DNA of 32,371 nucleotides from Sandaracinaceae bacterium (GTDB lineage Bacteria; Myxococcota_A; Polyangia; Polyangiales; Sandaracinaceae), in NCBI GenBank assembly GCA_019694315.1, contig JAIBCE010000049.1, positions 1 through 32,371 of the forward strand, in the 5' to 3' direction. The stretch's first letter is position 1, and each line of letters starts with the position of its first letter. Positions 25,776 through 32,371 of this stretch are shown here, piece by piece. Made by a program: the position numbers and the translations under genes. Below the pieces are notes generated by a model. That model had not been told where the DNA came from and made no database searches. It saw only the letters and a list, made by a program, of their open reading frames with translations.

Positions 25776-25783
25776 CGTCTACA

Positions 25784-25801
25784 TGTCGCCGATCGGAGAC
25801 A
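25784..25801. promoter_or_regulatory. HipB operator O2
   Basis: TGTCGCCGATCGGAGACA, one mismatched pair, 27 bp from O1 start to start. It lies upstream of the -35. Confidence 0.68.
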
Positions 25802-25811
25802 TGTCGAAGGA

Positions 25812-25829
25812 TGTCAGCGATCGGCGACA
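25812..25829. promoter_or_regulatory. HipB operator O3
   Basis: TGTCAGCGATCGGCGACA, 28 bp from O2 start to start. The three sites give the consensus TGTCGCCGATCGGCGACA at a near-constant spacing of 27-28 bp. Confidence 0.68.
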
Positions 25830-25871
25830 GAGCGGACGCCCTGCGCCACGTTCCACCGTGGCCTCGCCTGG

Positions 25872-27134
25872 TCAGGACGAGTGGGACGCGGTGCGGCTCC
25901 CTGGCTCCCGGGGTGCGGCCACCACCGCAGCCACGAGCGCGCACAGCACGAGCGCGCTCGCGACGAGGAAGGGCGCGCCAGGCGCGTAGACCGGCGCGTC
26001 CTCGCCGATGAAGTAGGCGAAGACCGACGTGTAGAGGCCGGGGCCGAGGATGCCCGTGAGGCTCTGGAGCGACGAGAGCGCGCCTTGTGCGCGGCCCTGC
26101 TCGTCGGCGGCGACCTGCCGGGTGATCATCGCCTGCGTGGCGGGGCTCGCGACGCCCCAGAGCGACATGATCGGGATGCCCGCGACGAAGACGGGCCAGG
26201 TGGTGGCGAGGCCGTAGACCGCGAAGCCGATCCCACCCGCGAGCGAGCCGAAGATCACGGTGTTGCGCTCGCCCAGCGCGAGCACCACGCGCTTCACCAG
26301 GAAGACCTGCGTGACGATCGAGAACACGCCGACCACGCCGAGCGTCCAGCCGACCTCCTGCGGGCCCCAGCCGAAGCGCGCGTCGGCGAAGAGGACCATC
26401 ACGGTCGGGTAGACGTAGTGCGCGAGGTTGTAGAGGAAGACCACGGACGCGAGGCCGAGCAGGGCGCGGTTGCGCGCGAAGAACGCGAGCGCGCCGAAGG
26501 GGTTGAGCGTCTTCCAGGTCACGCGCTCGCTCCGCTTGTCGGGCGCGAGCGACTCGGGGAGCACGAAGAGGCCATAGACGAAGTTCACGAGCGCGAGGAC
26601 CGCGGCTGCCCAGAACGGCAAGCGCAGATCGATGCCGCCGAGCCAGCCGCCGAGGGCGGGACCGATCACGAAGCCCACGCCGAACGCGGCGCCGATCATG
26701 CCGAAGCTCTGCGCGCGCTTGTCGGGCGGGGTGATGTCGGCGATGTAGGCGTTGGCGGTGGTGAAGCTCGCGGAGGTGATCGCCGAGAGCACGCGACCCA
26801 CGAAGAGCCACGCGAGCGAGGGTGCGAGCGCCATGAGCACGAAGTCCGCGCCGAGCCCGAAGCACGACGCGAGGATCACGGGCCGTCGACCGTAGCGATC
26901 CGAGAGCGCGCCCTGGATGGGCGAGCTCACGAGCTGGATGATCGCGAACGTCGTCGAGAACACACCGACCCAGTGCGCGGCGTCGACGCGATCGCCGCCA
27001 GCGAGATCCTCCACGAGGTGCGGTAGCACCGGGATGATCAGACCGAACGCGAGCACGTCGACGAGGACGGTCACGAAGATGAAGATCAGCGCAGCGCTGC
27101 GTGTGCTCGTGGGGCCGCTCGTCGGGTTGCTCAC
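25872..27134 (-). CDS. MFS transporter, TetA/TCR-like
   Basis: 420 residues, about 12 transmembrane helices, inner membrane. It starts ALIFIFVTVLVDVLAFGLIIPVLPHL, with the Asp in TM1 typical of the TetA/TCR group. Motif A is SDRYGRRPV. The motif C region, AAFGVGFVIGPALGGWLGG, is the antiporter signature of drug-proton exporters. Length fits the family (about 400-420). It probably exports a small molecule using the proton gradient. No TetR-type regulator is adjacent, so the drug is unknown and tetracycline resistance should not be assumed. GTG start at 27134 with TACGGT 7 nt upstream. It is divergent from glmU. Confidence 0.9.
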   Translation of the reverse strand: MSNPTSGPTSTRSAALIFIFVTVLVDVLAFGLIIPVLPHLVEDLAGGDRVDAAHWVGVFSTTFAIIQLVSSPIQGALSDRYGRRPVILASCFGLGADFVLMALAPSLAWLFVGRVLSAITSASFTTANAYIADITPPDKRAQSFGMIGAAFGVGFVIGPALGGWLGGIDLRLPFWAAAVLALVNFVYGLFVLPESLAPDKRSERVTWKTLNPFGALAFFARNRALLGLASVVFLYNLAHYVYPTVMVLFADARFGWGPQEVGWTLGVVGVFSIVTQVFLVKRVVLALGERNTVIFGSLAGGIGFAVYGLATTWPVFVAGIPIMSLWGVASPATQAMITRQVAADEQGRAQGALSSLQSLTGILGPGLYTSVFAYFIGEDAPVYAPGAPFLVASALVLCALVAAVVAAPREPGSRTASHSS

Positions 27135-27141
27135 ACGCGCG

Positions 27142-27147
27142 ACCGTA
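27142..27147 (-). promoter_or_regulatory. -10 box for a leaderless transcript
   Basis: On the minus strand TACGGT lies 7 nt before the GTG at 27134. Confidence 0.42.
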
Positions 27148-27186
27148 GCGCGAAGGCGAGCGTGCGTGGCCCGCGGGCCGTCAACC

Positions 27187-27214
27187 CTGACAGGCCGGTG
27201 TCACGTGGTATGAG
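27187..27214 (+). promoter_or_regulatory. glmU promoter
   Basis: CTGACA (27187-27192, one base from TTGACA), a 16-bp spacer, then TATGAG (27209-27214), 7 nt before the ATG at 27222. The -10 overlaps an alternative ATG at 27210, which argues for 27222 as the start. Confidence 0.5.
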
Positions 27215-27221
27215 CGGCGCC

Positions 27222-28703
27222 ATGAGCCAGTCGTTCGCTGCGATCATCCTCGCTGCTGGGCAGGGAACGCGCATGAAGAGCGCGCTGCCGAAGGTCCTCC
27301 ACGAGGTCGCGGGCCTGCCGATGCTCGCGCACGTCGTGCGCGCCGCGCTGCGGGCAGGCGCGGGGCGGATCGTGGTCGTCGTGGGACACGGTCGTGAGCT
27401 CGTCGAGAAGGAGCTCGCCTCGCGCTTCGGCGGTGCCGTGGAGACCGTCGTCCAGCACGAGCAGAAGGGGACGGGGCACGCGACGCGGTGCGCGATGGAG
27501 GCGCTCGTCGATCACGTCGGCGACGTCGTGATCCTCGCGGGGGACGTGCCCTTGCTCGAGAGCGAGGCGATCGCGTCGCTCGTGCTCGCCAAGAGCGCGG
27601 CCAAGAAGAAGCTCTCGGTGCTCACCTCGCACCTCGACGACCCAGCAGGCTACGGCCGCATCCTCCGCGACGCGCATGGCCATGTGGTGGGCATCCGCGA
27701 GCACAAGGACGCGAGCGATCACGAGCGCGCGATCAAGGAGTGGAACACGGGCGTCTACTGCGTGGACGCGTCGTTTCTCCGCGAGAGCCTCGCGCGGCTC
27801 GACACGAAGAACGCGCAGGGAGAGCTCTACCTCACCGACGTGGTCGCGATGGCCGCGGAGGTGGGCGGATCGGCGTCGGTGTCGTGGTCGGCGGAGTCGG
27901 TGGCGGGCGTCAACGACCGCGCGCAGCTCGCGGAGCTCGAGCGCACGATGCGCCTGCGCCTCGCGACGCACTTCGCGCGCATGGGCGTGACGATCCGCGA
28001 TCCGGAGACCTGCTACCTCGGCGCCGAGGTGACGATCGAGCCCGACGCGGTGATCGAGCCGAACGTGCACCTGCGCGGAAAGACGATCGTGCGCACGGGC
28101 GCGCGCCTCGACACGGGCGTGGTCCTCGACGACGTGGAGGTCCGTGCGGGCGCGGTGGTCAAGCCCTACACCGTCGCGCAGAAGAGCGTGATCGGAGAGG
28201 CTGCGCAGGTGGGCCCCTTCTCGCACCTGCGCCCCGACTCCGTGCTCGGGCCGGACGTCCACATCGGCAATTTCGTCGAGACGAAGAAGACGACGCTCGG
28301 CAAGGGCAGCAAGGCCAACCACCTCGCGTACCTCGGCGACGGCATCGTGGGCGAGAAGGTCAACGTCGGCGCGGGCACGATCTTCTGCAACTACGACGGC
28401 TTCCAGAAGCACACGACGGTGCTCGAGGACGGCTGCTTCATCGGCTCCGACTCGCAGCTGATCGCCCCGATCACCATCGGCAAGAACGCGTACGTGGGCA
28501 CCGGCACGACGGTCACGAAGAACGTGCCCGAGGATGCGCTCGCGATCAGCCGCGTGAAGCAGGACAACAAGCTGGGCTACGCCTCGCGCCTCCGTGAGCG
28601 CATGCGCGCGCTCGCGGCCGCGGCTCAGCGAGAGAAGGCTCAGCAGGCGGAGCTCGAGAGGGCCCAGATGGCGGCGGAGCTCGAGAAGGCCCCGACGGAG
28701 TGA
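27222..28703 (+). CDS. glmU: Bifunctional GlmU (uridyltransferase/acetyltransferase)
   Basis: 493 residues. It acetylates glucosamine-1-phosphate and uridylates the product to UDP-GlcNAc, feeding peptidoglycan and LPS synthesis in the cytoplasm. The N-terminal Rossmann domain has LAAGQGTRMKSALPKVLH (10-27) and GTGHATRCAMEAL. The C-terminal left-handed beta-helix has hexapeptide repeats and the conserved HLAYLGDGIVGEKVNVGAGT and FIGSDSQLIAP. It is about 35 residues longer than E. coli GlmU, from a Glu/Ala/Gln-rich helical tail after SRVKQ. The start at 27222 precedes the conserved AAIILAAG. Upstream in-frame codons are shadow. Confidence 0.97.
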   Translation: MSQSFAAIILAAGQGTRMKSALPKVLHEVAGLPMLAHVVRAALRAGAGRIVVVVGHGRELVEKELASRFGGAVETVVQHEQKGTGHATRCAMEALVDHVGDVVILAGDVPLLESEAIASLVLAKSAAKKKLSVLTSHLDDPAGYGRILRDAHGHVVGIREHKDASDHERAIKEWNTGVYCVDASFLRESLARLDTKNAQGELYLTDVVAMAAEVGGSASVSWSAESVAGVNDRAQLAELERTMRLRLATHFARMGVTIRDPETCYLGAEVTIEPDAVIEPNVHLRGKTIVRTGARLDTGVVLDDVEVRAGAVVKPYTVAQKSVIGEAAQVGPFSHLRPDSVLGPDVHIGNFVETKKTTLGKGSKANHLAYLGDGIVGEKVNVGAGTIFCNYDGFQKHTTVLEDGCFIGSDSQLIAPITIGKNAYVGTGTTVTKNVPEDALAISRVKQDNKLGYASRLRERMRALAAAAQREKAQQAELERAQMAAELEKAPTE

Positions 28704-28744
28704 GGCTGCGAGCGCACGAGGGAATGGCCGGGCGAGCCCTGGCG

Positions 28745-28750
28745 TAAGAT
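28745..28750 (+). promoter_or_regulatory. -10 box for a leaderless transcript
   Basis: TAAGAT lies 6 nt before the ATG at 28757, with no Shine-Dalgarno. Confidence 0.5.
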
Positions 28751-28756
28751 CGCGTC

Positions 28757-29926
28757 ATGCGCGCCCGCGACTTCGCTCCCGTCCTCTCTCTCGTGCTCGT
28801 GGGCTGCGGCGGCAGCGGCTGCTCGGGGGGCTCGACGGGAGGCAGCTCGTCGGGCGGTGGCGGCTCGAGCTCGTCGGGTGGCGGCAGCACGAGCGCGGCC
28901 GCCGACTACGAGGTGCACGAGTGGGGTCTGCTCCGGGCGCAGCGCGACGGCACGACGGAGGTGCTGCGTGCCGGTGCGATCGCGCCGCCTCGTCCCATCG
29001 AGCCCATGGCCGTCGACAAGCCAGTGCTCTACTTCCACGCCGGCTCGCCGCTCACGCTGCGATCGGTGGGCGTGCACGTGGAGGGCGGCGCGATCCTCGA
29101 GACCTGGCCGTTCGTTGCGGGTCGCACGGACGTCGCGTGGACGGACGTGGCGCTCGGATCGCCCACGAATTGCACCCCTTCGGCGCTTCCGAGTGGCGCC
29201 GAGCCCCCGTGCGCGGCGCTCGGTCCGGGCGCGTACTGCGAGAGCCCGAGCCTCGCGCTGGTGCGCACGAGCGAGGCGTCGTGCGTGACCACGCACGGCG
29301 CGACCGAGCGCTTCCTCTTCTATCGCGCGCAGAGCACCACCTTCACGCCTCCGCTGCGGTTCACGCGCACGGAGGTGTACGAGGACGTGCGCGTCGACAA
29401 CGACGGCGATGCGCCCATTCCGGGCGTGCTCGTGCGGATCTGGTCGGATGGCACGCACACGCGCACCCTCGTGGCCCAGCCGCCGCCGCCTCACGGCAGC
29501 GTCGTGATCGGTCACGGATTCGACGCGCTCGACGACGATCAGCAGCCCGCGGATGCGCCCTACGATCGCCGCGGCAGTCTCGACGAGTCGCTGCCTGCGC
29601 CGACGGTGAGCGGCCCGGGCAGAGCCGGCATTCGCCAGACGATGACGGAGATCGGCCTCTCGGGCGCCGAGGCCGATGCGTTCTTCAGCGCCTGGGACGC
29701 GACGCTCTTCAGCGGCATGGCCGCCAACGCGGCGGGCGCCGTCGACGTCCCGGTCGACGTGCTCAGCGTCGATGGCGATCCCGCGCCGCGCGAGTCGATC
29801 GTGTACTTCCTGCCCGAGGCCGCGACGAACGGTGTGGCCACGCTGAGCTTCGATCCGCCGCCGCGCACCGTGCATCGCGCGCTCGCGATCTGGACGGCGA
29901 TCCGCGCGAGCGGCGAAGGGCGCTGA
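28757..29926 (+). CDS. Lipoprotein of unknown function with VHEWG-type motif
   Basis: 389 residues. The short signal peptide ends LVG-C17 (lipobox), followed by a Gly/Ser linker (about 18-46) that would hold the domain away from the membrane. The mature domain begins YEVHEWGLLRAQ, a motif I associate with uncharacterised surface proteins of myxobacteria and planctomycetes. It also has PVLYFH, FLFYRAQ, YEDVRVDNDGDAPIPG and a final ESIVYFLPEA block, all suggesting a beta-sandwich. Three cysteines sit in the middle region. No catalytic motif is recognised. It converges on the pirin gene with a 10-bp gap. Confidence 0.85.
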   Translation: MRARDFAPVLSLVLVGCGGSGCSGGSTGGSSSGGGGSSSSGGGSTSAAADYEVHEWGLLRAQRDGTTEVLRAGAIAPPRPIEPMAVDKPVLYFHAGSPLTLRSVGVHVEGGAILETWPFVAGRTDVAWTDVALGSPTNCTPSALPSGAEPPCAALGPGAYCESPSLALVRTSEASCVTTHGATERFLFYRAQSTTFTPPLRFTRTEVYEDVRVDNDGDAPIPGVLVRIWSDGTHTRTLVAQPPPPHGSVVIGHGFDALDDDQQPADAPYDRRGSLDESLPAPTVSGPGRAGIRQTMTEIGLSGAEADAFFSAWDATLFSGMAANAAGAVDVPVDVLSVDGDPAPRESIVYFLPEAATNGVATLSFDPPPRTVHRALAIWTAIRASGEGR

Positions 29927-29941
29927 GCCGCGCGGATCAGC
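29922..29941. terminator. Small inverted repeat across convergent stops
   Basis: GCTGA (29922-29926) pairs with TCAGC (29937-29941), with a CCGCGCGG self-complementary core between. The arms hold the two TGA stops, so part of the pairing is automatic. A weak bidirectional terminator candidate. Confidence 0.3.
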
Positions 29942-30911
29942 CGAGCGTACCGGCGCGGTAGTCCTCGAAGGCCTGCTCGAGCTCTTCCTCGGTGCTCATG
30001 ACGAACGGGCCGCGACGGGCGATGGGCTCGCGTAGGGGGCGCGCCGCCGCCACGAGGATCCCCGCGTGATCGCGTCGTGCCCGCAGGCTGATCTGCGAGC
30101 CGGGCCCGAGGATCGCGAGGTGATCCTCGGCCACGCGCGTGGTGCGGTGATCGGGGCCGACCTCGATCTCGCCTGCCTGCACGAACACGAACGCGCTGTG
30201 GTCTCGGGGGACGTCGACGACGAGCGGCGCCTCGTCGCGCAGCGTCGCGGTGAAGAGCACGGGCTCGGTGCCGCGTGGCTCGACGGGACCATCCACACCC
30301 AGCACCTCGCCCGCGATCGCGCGGAGCACGCCCCCGTGCGCGAGGCGCTCCTCGGCGATGCGCTCGGGCGCGAGGTCCTGGTACCGCTGCGGGCACATCT
30401 TCTCGGCGCGCGGGAGGTTCAGCCAGAGCTGGAAGCCCCAGAGCATGCCGTTCTCCTGCTCCGGCATCTCGCTGTGCACGATGCCTCGGCCTGCGGTCAT
30501 CCACTGGACGCCGCCGCCCGTGATGAGGCCGTGACCCCCGCGGCTGTCGCGATGACGCATGCGGCCCTCGAGCATGATCGTGATCGTCTCGAAGCCGCGG
30601 TGCGGATGATCGGGAAAGCCGCGGATGTAGGCGTTCGGCTCGTCGGAGTGGATCTCGTCGAGGAGGAGGAACGGATCGAGGTGATCGAGCGCGCGCTGTC
30701 CGATGACGCGGGTGAGCGAGACGCCCGCGCCGTCCTGCGTGGGCATGCCCGGCAGCACCGTGAGCACCTCGCGGCTCGTGACGGTGCGGGCCGCGGGCGC
30801 GCTCCTCGAGGTACGCAGCTCGCGTGTCGGGCGAAGCCTCGGCTCGGCCGAGCAGCCGACGAGGGCCGCCGACGACAGACCCGACAAGAGCGCGCGCCGC
30901 GAGAGGCTCAT
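29937..30911 (-). CDS. Pirin-family bicupin with Tat lipoprotein signal
   Basis: 324 residues. The bicupin pirin domain covers about 45-324. Metal ligands are visible at H102 and H104 (PDHPHRGFET) and at H146 and E148 (GIVHSEMPE), the Fe site of the family. Some pirins have quercetinase activity and others bind regulators. Unusually, the N-terminus is a twin-arginine signal with a lipobox: MSLSRRALLSGLSSAALVGC (RR at 5-6, LVG-C20). Export folded with its metal and anchoring in the envelope is inferred. Most pirins have no signal. The start is fixed by this signal, and CATGCT lies 6 nt upstream. The longer frame upstream is Arg-rich shadow. Confidence 0.9.
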   Translation of the reverse strand: MSLSRRALLSGLSSAALVGCSAEPRLRPTRELRTSRSAPAARTVTSREVLTVLPGMPTQDGAGVSLTRVIGQRALDHLDPFLLLDEIHSDEPNAYIRGFPDHPHRGFETITIMLEGRMRHRDSRGGHGLITGGGVQWMTAGRGIVHSEMPEQENGMLWGFQLWLNLPRAEKMCPQRYQDLAPERIAEERLAHGGVLRAIAGEVLGVDGPVEPRGTEPVLFTATLRDEAPLVVDVPRDHSAFVFVQAGEIEVGPDHRTTRVAEDHLAILGPGSQISLRARRDHAGILVAAARPLREPIARRGPFVMSTEEELEQAFEDYRAGTLG

Positions 30912-30917
30912 GGCGCG

Positions 30918-30923
30918 AGCATG
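30918..30923 (-). promoter_or_regulatory. Near-consensus -10 for a leaderless transcript
   Basis: On the minus strand CATGCT lies 6 nt before the ATG at 30911, with TTCCCA 17 bp upstream as a possible -35. Confidence 0.35.
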
Positions 30924-31068
30924 GCGAAGGCGCCGTTCGGTGGGAAGTGGCGCCCACGCAACCCTGCGTGGCCACCGGCGTGAGGAGCGCACGACGGCGA
31001 CGCCGCGTGACCACCCGCGCGGCCGCGCGCGGACCTGCCGATTTTTCGACGGCGACACAGGCGCTTCC

Positions 31069-31074
31069 TACGAT
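31069..31074 (+). promoter_or_regulatory. -10 box for a leaderless transcript
   Basis: TACGAT lies 6 nt before the ATG at 31081. TCGACG at 31046-31051, 17 bp upstream, is a possible -35. Confidence 0.5.
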
Positions 31075-31080
31075 TCGGAC

Positions 31081-31455
31081 ATGTCCTCCCGCATCACCGA
31101 GCGCCGCCATCGTCGCAGCGAAAAGCCCAGCATCGCCCTCCGTTACCAGCTCGAGCACACGCGCGAGCAGGCACGCCTCGAGGCCCTCGTGCTCGCCGAC
31201 GAGTCGGGGCTCGTGGTCGGCGAGGCCGGCGATCCCGCCGTGTGCACCGAGCTCGCGGCGATCGCGCCGTGGATGCTCCGCACGCCCTCGCGCATCCCCA
31301 TGCCGCCGCTCCTGCGTGGCGCCGACGTCTGCGTCCGCAGCGTCAGCGTGCACGGCACCTCGCTGCACCTCGCCGCGATCGGCGGCTCGGTCGCGCGCGA
31401 TGCCGTGATGGCCTCCTCGCTCCGCGGCGTGGAGCGCATCCTCACCGGCAACTGA
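31081..31455 (+). CDS. Small protein, possibly Roadblock/LC7-like
   Basis: 124 residues from the ATG at 31081. A basic N-terminus (SSRITERRHRRSEK) and a helix (about 18-34) lead to LEALVLADESGLVVGEAGDP, which looks like the first strands of a Roadblock/LC7 domain (typically VxxVxVxDxxGLVLxxxG). An AAIAPWM helix follows, then VSVHGTSLHLAAIGG. Roadblock proteins in myxobacteria (MglB, for example) regulate small GTPases in polarity, but no GTPase gene is adjacent. The family call is tentative. The upstream in-frame stretch is shadow of the pirin gene. Confidence 0.72.
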   Translation: MSSRITERRHRRSEKPSIALRYQLEHTREQARLEALVLADESGLVVGEAGDPAVCTELAAIAPWMLRTPSRIPMPPLLRGADVCVRSVSVHGTSLHLAAIGGSVARDAVMASSLRGVERILTGN

Positions 31456-31498
31456 CCGGTCCGCTCCGCCCCGACTTCCGGACGGGCCGCGCGGGCTC

Positions 31499-31504
31499 CA
31501 TAGT
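31499..31504 (+). promoter_or_regulatory. Near-consensus -10 for a leaderless transcript
   Basis: CATAGT lies 6 nt before the GTG at 31511. Confidence 0.35.
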
Positions 31505-31510
31505 GCTCGC

Positions 31511-31747
31511 GTGCACAGCGTGAGCGACGAGACCGCCGAGCGAGCGCGCGTCGAGGCCGCGATCGACGAGGGCGTTCGCTTCGCGGGCCTACGCGACACG
31601 CAGCGCGGCTTCGTCGTGGAGTACCTCCACCGCGATCCGCTCGAGTGGATGTCGTGCTGCGGCAGCTACTGCGATCCGTGCGTCCAGAAGATCGGCCGAG
31701 CGGTGGAGCGCACGCGCGAGCTGCTCGGCCTGCCGCGCTGGCGGTGA
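31511..31747 (+). CDS. Small four-cysteine protein, unknown
   Basis: 78 residues with a GTG start. It is helical and charged at both ends, with a compact cysteine cluster SCCGSYCDPC (C49, C50, C54, C57) preceded by HRDPLEWM. The spacing could bind Zn or an Fe-S cluster or form disulfides. No signal peptide, so cytoplasmic. A GTG at 31520 is an alternative start. The 6-nt CATAGT spacing and intact frame support a real gene. Confidence 0.65.
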   Translation: MHSVSDETAERARVEAAIDEGVRFAGLRDTQRGFVVEYLHRDPLEWMSCCGSYCDPCVQKIGRAVERTRELLGLPRWR

Positions 31748-31754
31748 CCGTCCG

Positions 31755-31766
31755 AGAGTGATCTCT
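31755..31766. terminator. Weak hairpin between convergent genes
   Basis: AGAG-TGAT-CTCT, a 4-bp stem with a 4-nt loop in the 24-bp gap between converging genes. Too weak to rely on. Confidence 0.2.
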
Positions 31767-31771
31767 TCGCA

Positions 31772-32371
31772 TCAGGGACGGCGTGACGCAGCCCGCGAAC
31801 GGCCGCGCGTCTGCGACGCCGTCGTGGCCACCGCGGTCACTGCGAGCGTGGCCGCTCTCGGCGCCGAACCGTCGCGTCGCCCGGCCCAGATCTGCAGCTC
31901 GCCAGGGCCCACGGGCACAATGATCTCGGCATCGAACGAGCCGTCCGCGGCGTTGTCGGCGCAGTGGATCACCCCGTCGGGCCCGCGCACCACGAGCGTG
32001 GCGTCTGCGAGCGACGTGAGGCGCACTCGCACCTCGGGGACGCGTGCGGGAAGCGAGACCACGGCGTCGGGGGCGCTCTCCACGAAGCCCACGCAGCTCG
32101 GCCGGAGCTCGAGCGAGGCGACATCGAGGGAGCCTCCTGCCTGCACTTCGAGCGACGTGGTGGCGCCGCGTGCATCGAGGCTGGCGTGGGCCGCACCGCT
32201 CGCGTCTCCCGCGAGACCGGCGGGCAGCTCGCCTCCGCGCGGCGGGAGCGCGACCGCGTCGCAGGCCTCGGCGTCCTGCAGCTCGCGCGCGCGCGCCATG
32301 CGCTGCGCGCGCTCTTCGCCCTGGAGCTCGCCGGCGAGCGACCGACACGCCACGCCGTTGCCACCGTCGCA
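31772..32371 (-). CDS. 3' part of a probable secreted protein, cut by the window end
   Basis: 200 codons to the window edge, still open, so the N-terminus lies outside. The first visible residues are CDGGNGVACRSL, then helical ELQGEERAQRMARARELQDAEACDAVAL. The C-terminal half is beta-rich with VRVRLTSLADATLVVRGPDG, HCADNAADGSFDAEI and GELQIWAGRR. This resembles the beta-sandwich 'TLVVRxPDGxxxCxDD...W.G' domain seen at the end of many myxobacterial secreted proteins and proteases. Cysteines and that domain suggest export, but the signal region is not visible. A start at the GTG 32353 is possible but not favoured. Confidence 0.75.
   Translation of the reverse strand, partial: CDGGNGVACRSLAGELQGEERAQRMARARELQDAEACDAVALPPRGGELPAGLAGDASGAAHASLDARGATTSLEVQAGGSLDVASLELRPSCVGFVESAPDAVVSLPARVPEVRVRLTSLADATLVVRGPDGVIHCADNAADGSFDAEIIVPVGPGELQIWAGRRDGSAPRAATLAVTAVATTASQTRGRSRAASRRP

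Noticed and set aside
25757..25829. Three repeats considered as a CRISPR or iteron array
   Set aside because: The units are palindromic, only three, placed on the hipB promoter and with 9-10 bp gaps; operators explain them better.
25399..26865. 488-codon minus-strand frame across the MFS and hipB genes
   Set aside because: Arg/Ala/His-rich; out of frame with both real genes and spans the operator region.
25872..27134. tetA tetracycline-resistance gene
   Set aside because: The family match is to the TetA/TCR group in general; no TetR partner and no substrate evidence.
1..32371. tRNA, rRNA, insertion sequence or prophage
   Set aside because: None of the expected conserved segments, terminal repeats or integrase/transposase motifs were seen by eye on either strand; a tRNAscan or Infernal run would be decisive.

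Overview
The window looks like chromosome from a very GC-rich deltaproteobacterial-type organism, most likely a myxobacterium (Myxococcota, perhaps the Sandaracinus/Polyangiales side). The reasons are a giant kinase-AAA-TPR-GAF-sigma54 activator hybrid, cysteine-rich lipoproteins with MopE-type metal-binding motifs, a MYXO-CTERM-like sorting tail, many lipoproteins, and strong GC third-position bias. The taxonomic call is an inference. I found no rRNA, tRNA, CRISPR array, insertion sequence or prophage. The long reading frames opposite real genes are artefacts of GC bias.

Layout. 1-4713: a 1442-residue (or longer) enhancer-binding regulator on the minus strand. It is separated by an unusually AT-rich 223-bp region from two cysteine-rich lipoprotein genes (4714-6891). 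That region holds a perfect-spacing -24/-12 (sigma54) promoter facing the lipoproteins, a 12-bp palindrome upstream of it, and a probable autoregulated promoter for the regulator. 6935-8588: a DUF4870 membrane protein, an AroQ-type chorismate mutase and a three-cysteine unknown protein. 8622-11162: a long U32 (RlhA-like) protein. 11163-15828: a surface-polysaccharide group (GT2, flippase, GT2-GT4 double glycosyltransferase). 15859-20220: a class-C beta-lactamase-fold hydrolase, an RND/MMPL exporter and a secreted MYXO-CTERM-like protein.

20259-21671 is the most unusual protein: an archaeo-eukaryotic-primase-like domain fused to a HAD phosphatase of the nucleic-acid-repair type. It is followed by a polytopic membrane protein and serS. 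24518-25829 is a decayed hipBA toxin-antitoxin locus. The antitoxin gene, its promoter and three 18-bp operators look intact, but the toxin kinase core is deleted. 25872-28703: an MFS exporter divergent from glmU. 28757-32371: an orphan lipoprotein, a Tat-exported lipoprotein pirin, a possible Roadblock-like protein, a small four-cysteine protein and the 3' part of a secreted protein running off the window.

Gene expression. Nine starts carry an exact TANNNT box 5-8 nt upstream, usually with no Shine-Dalgarno. This implies widespread leaderless transcripts. The clear exception is the sigma54-dependent lipoprotein gene, which has a canonical GGAGG.
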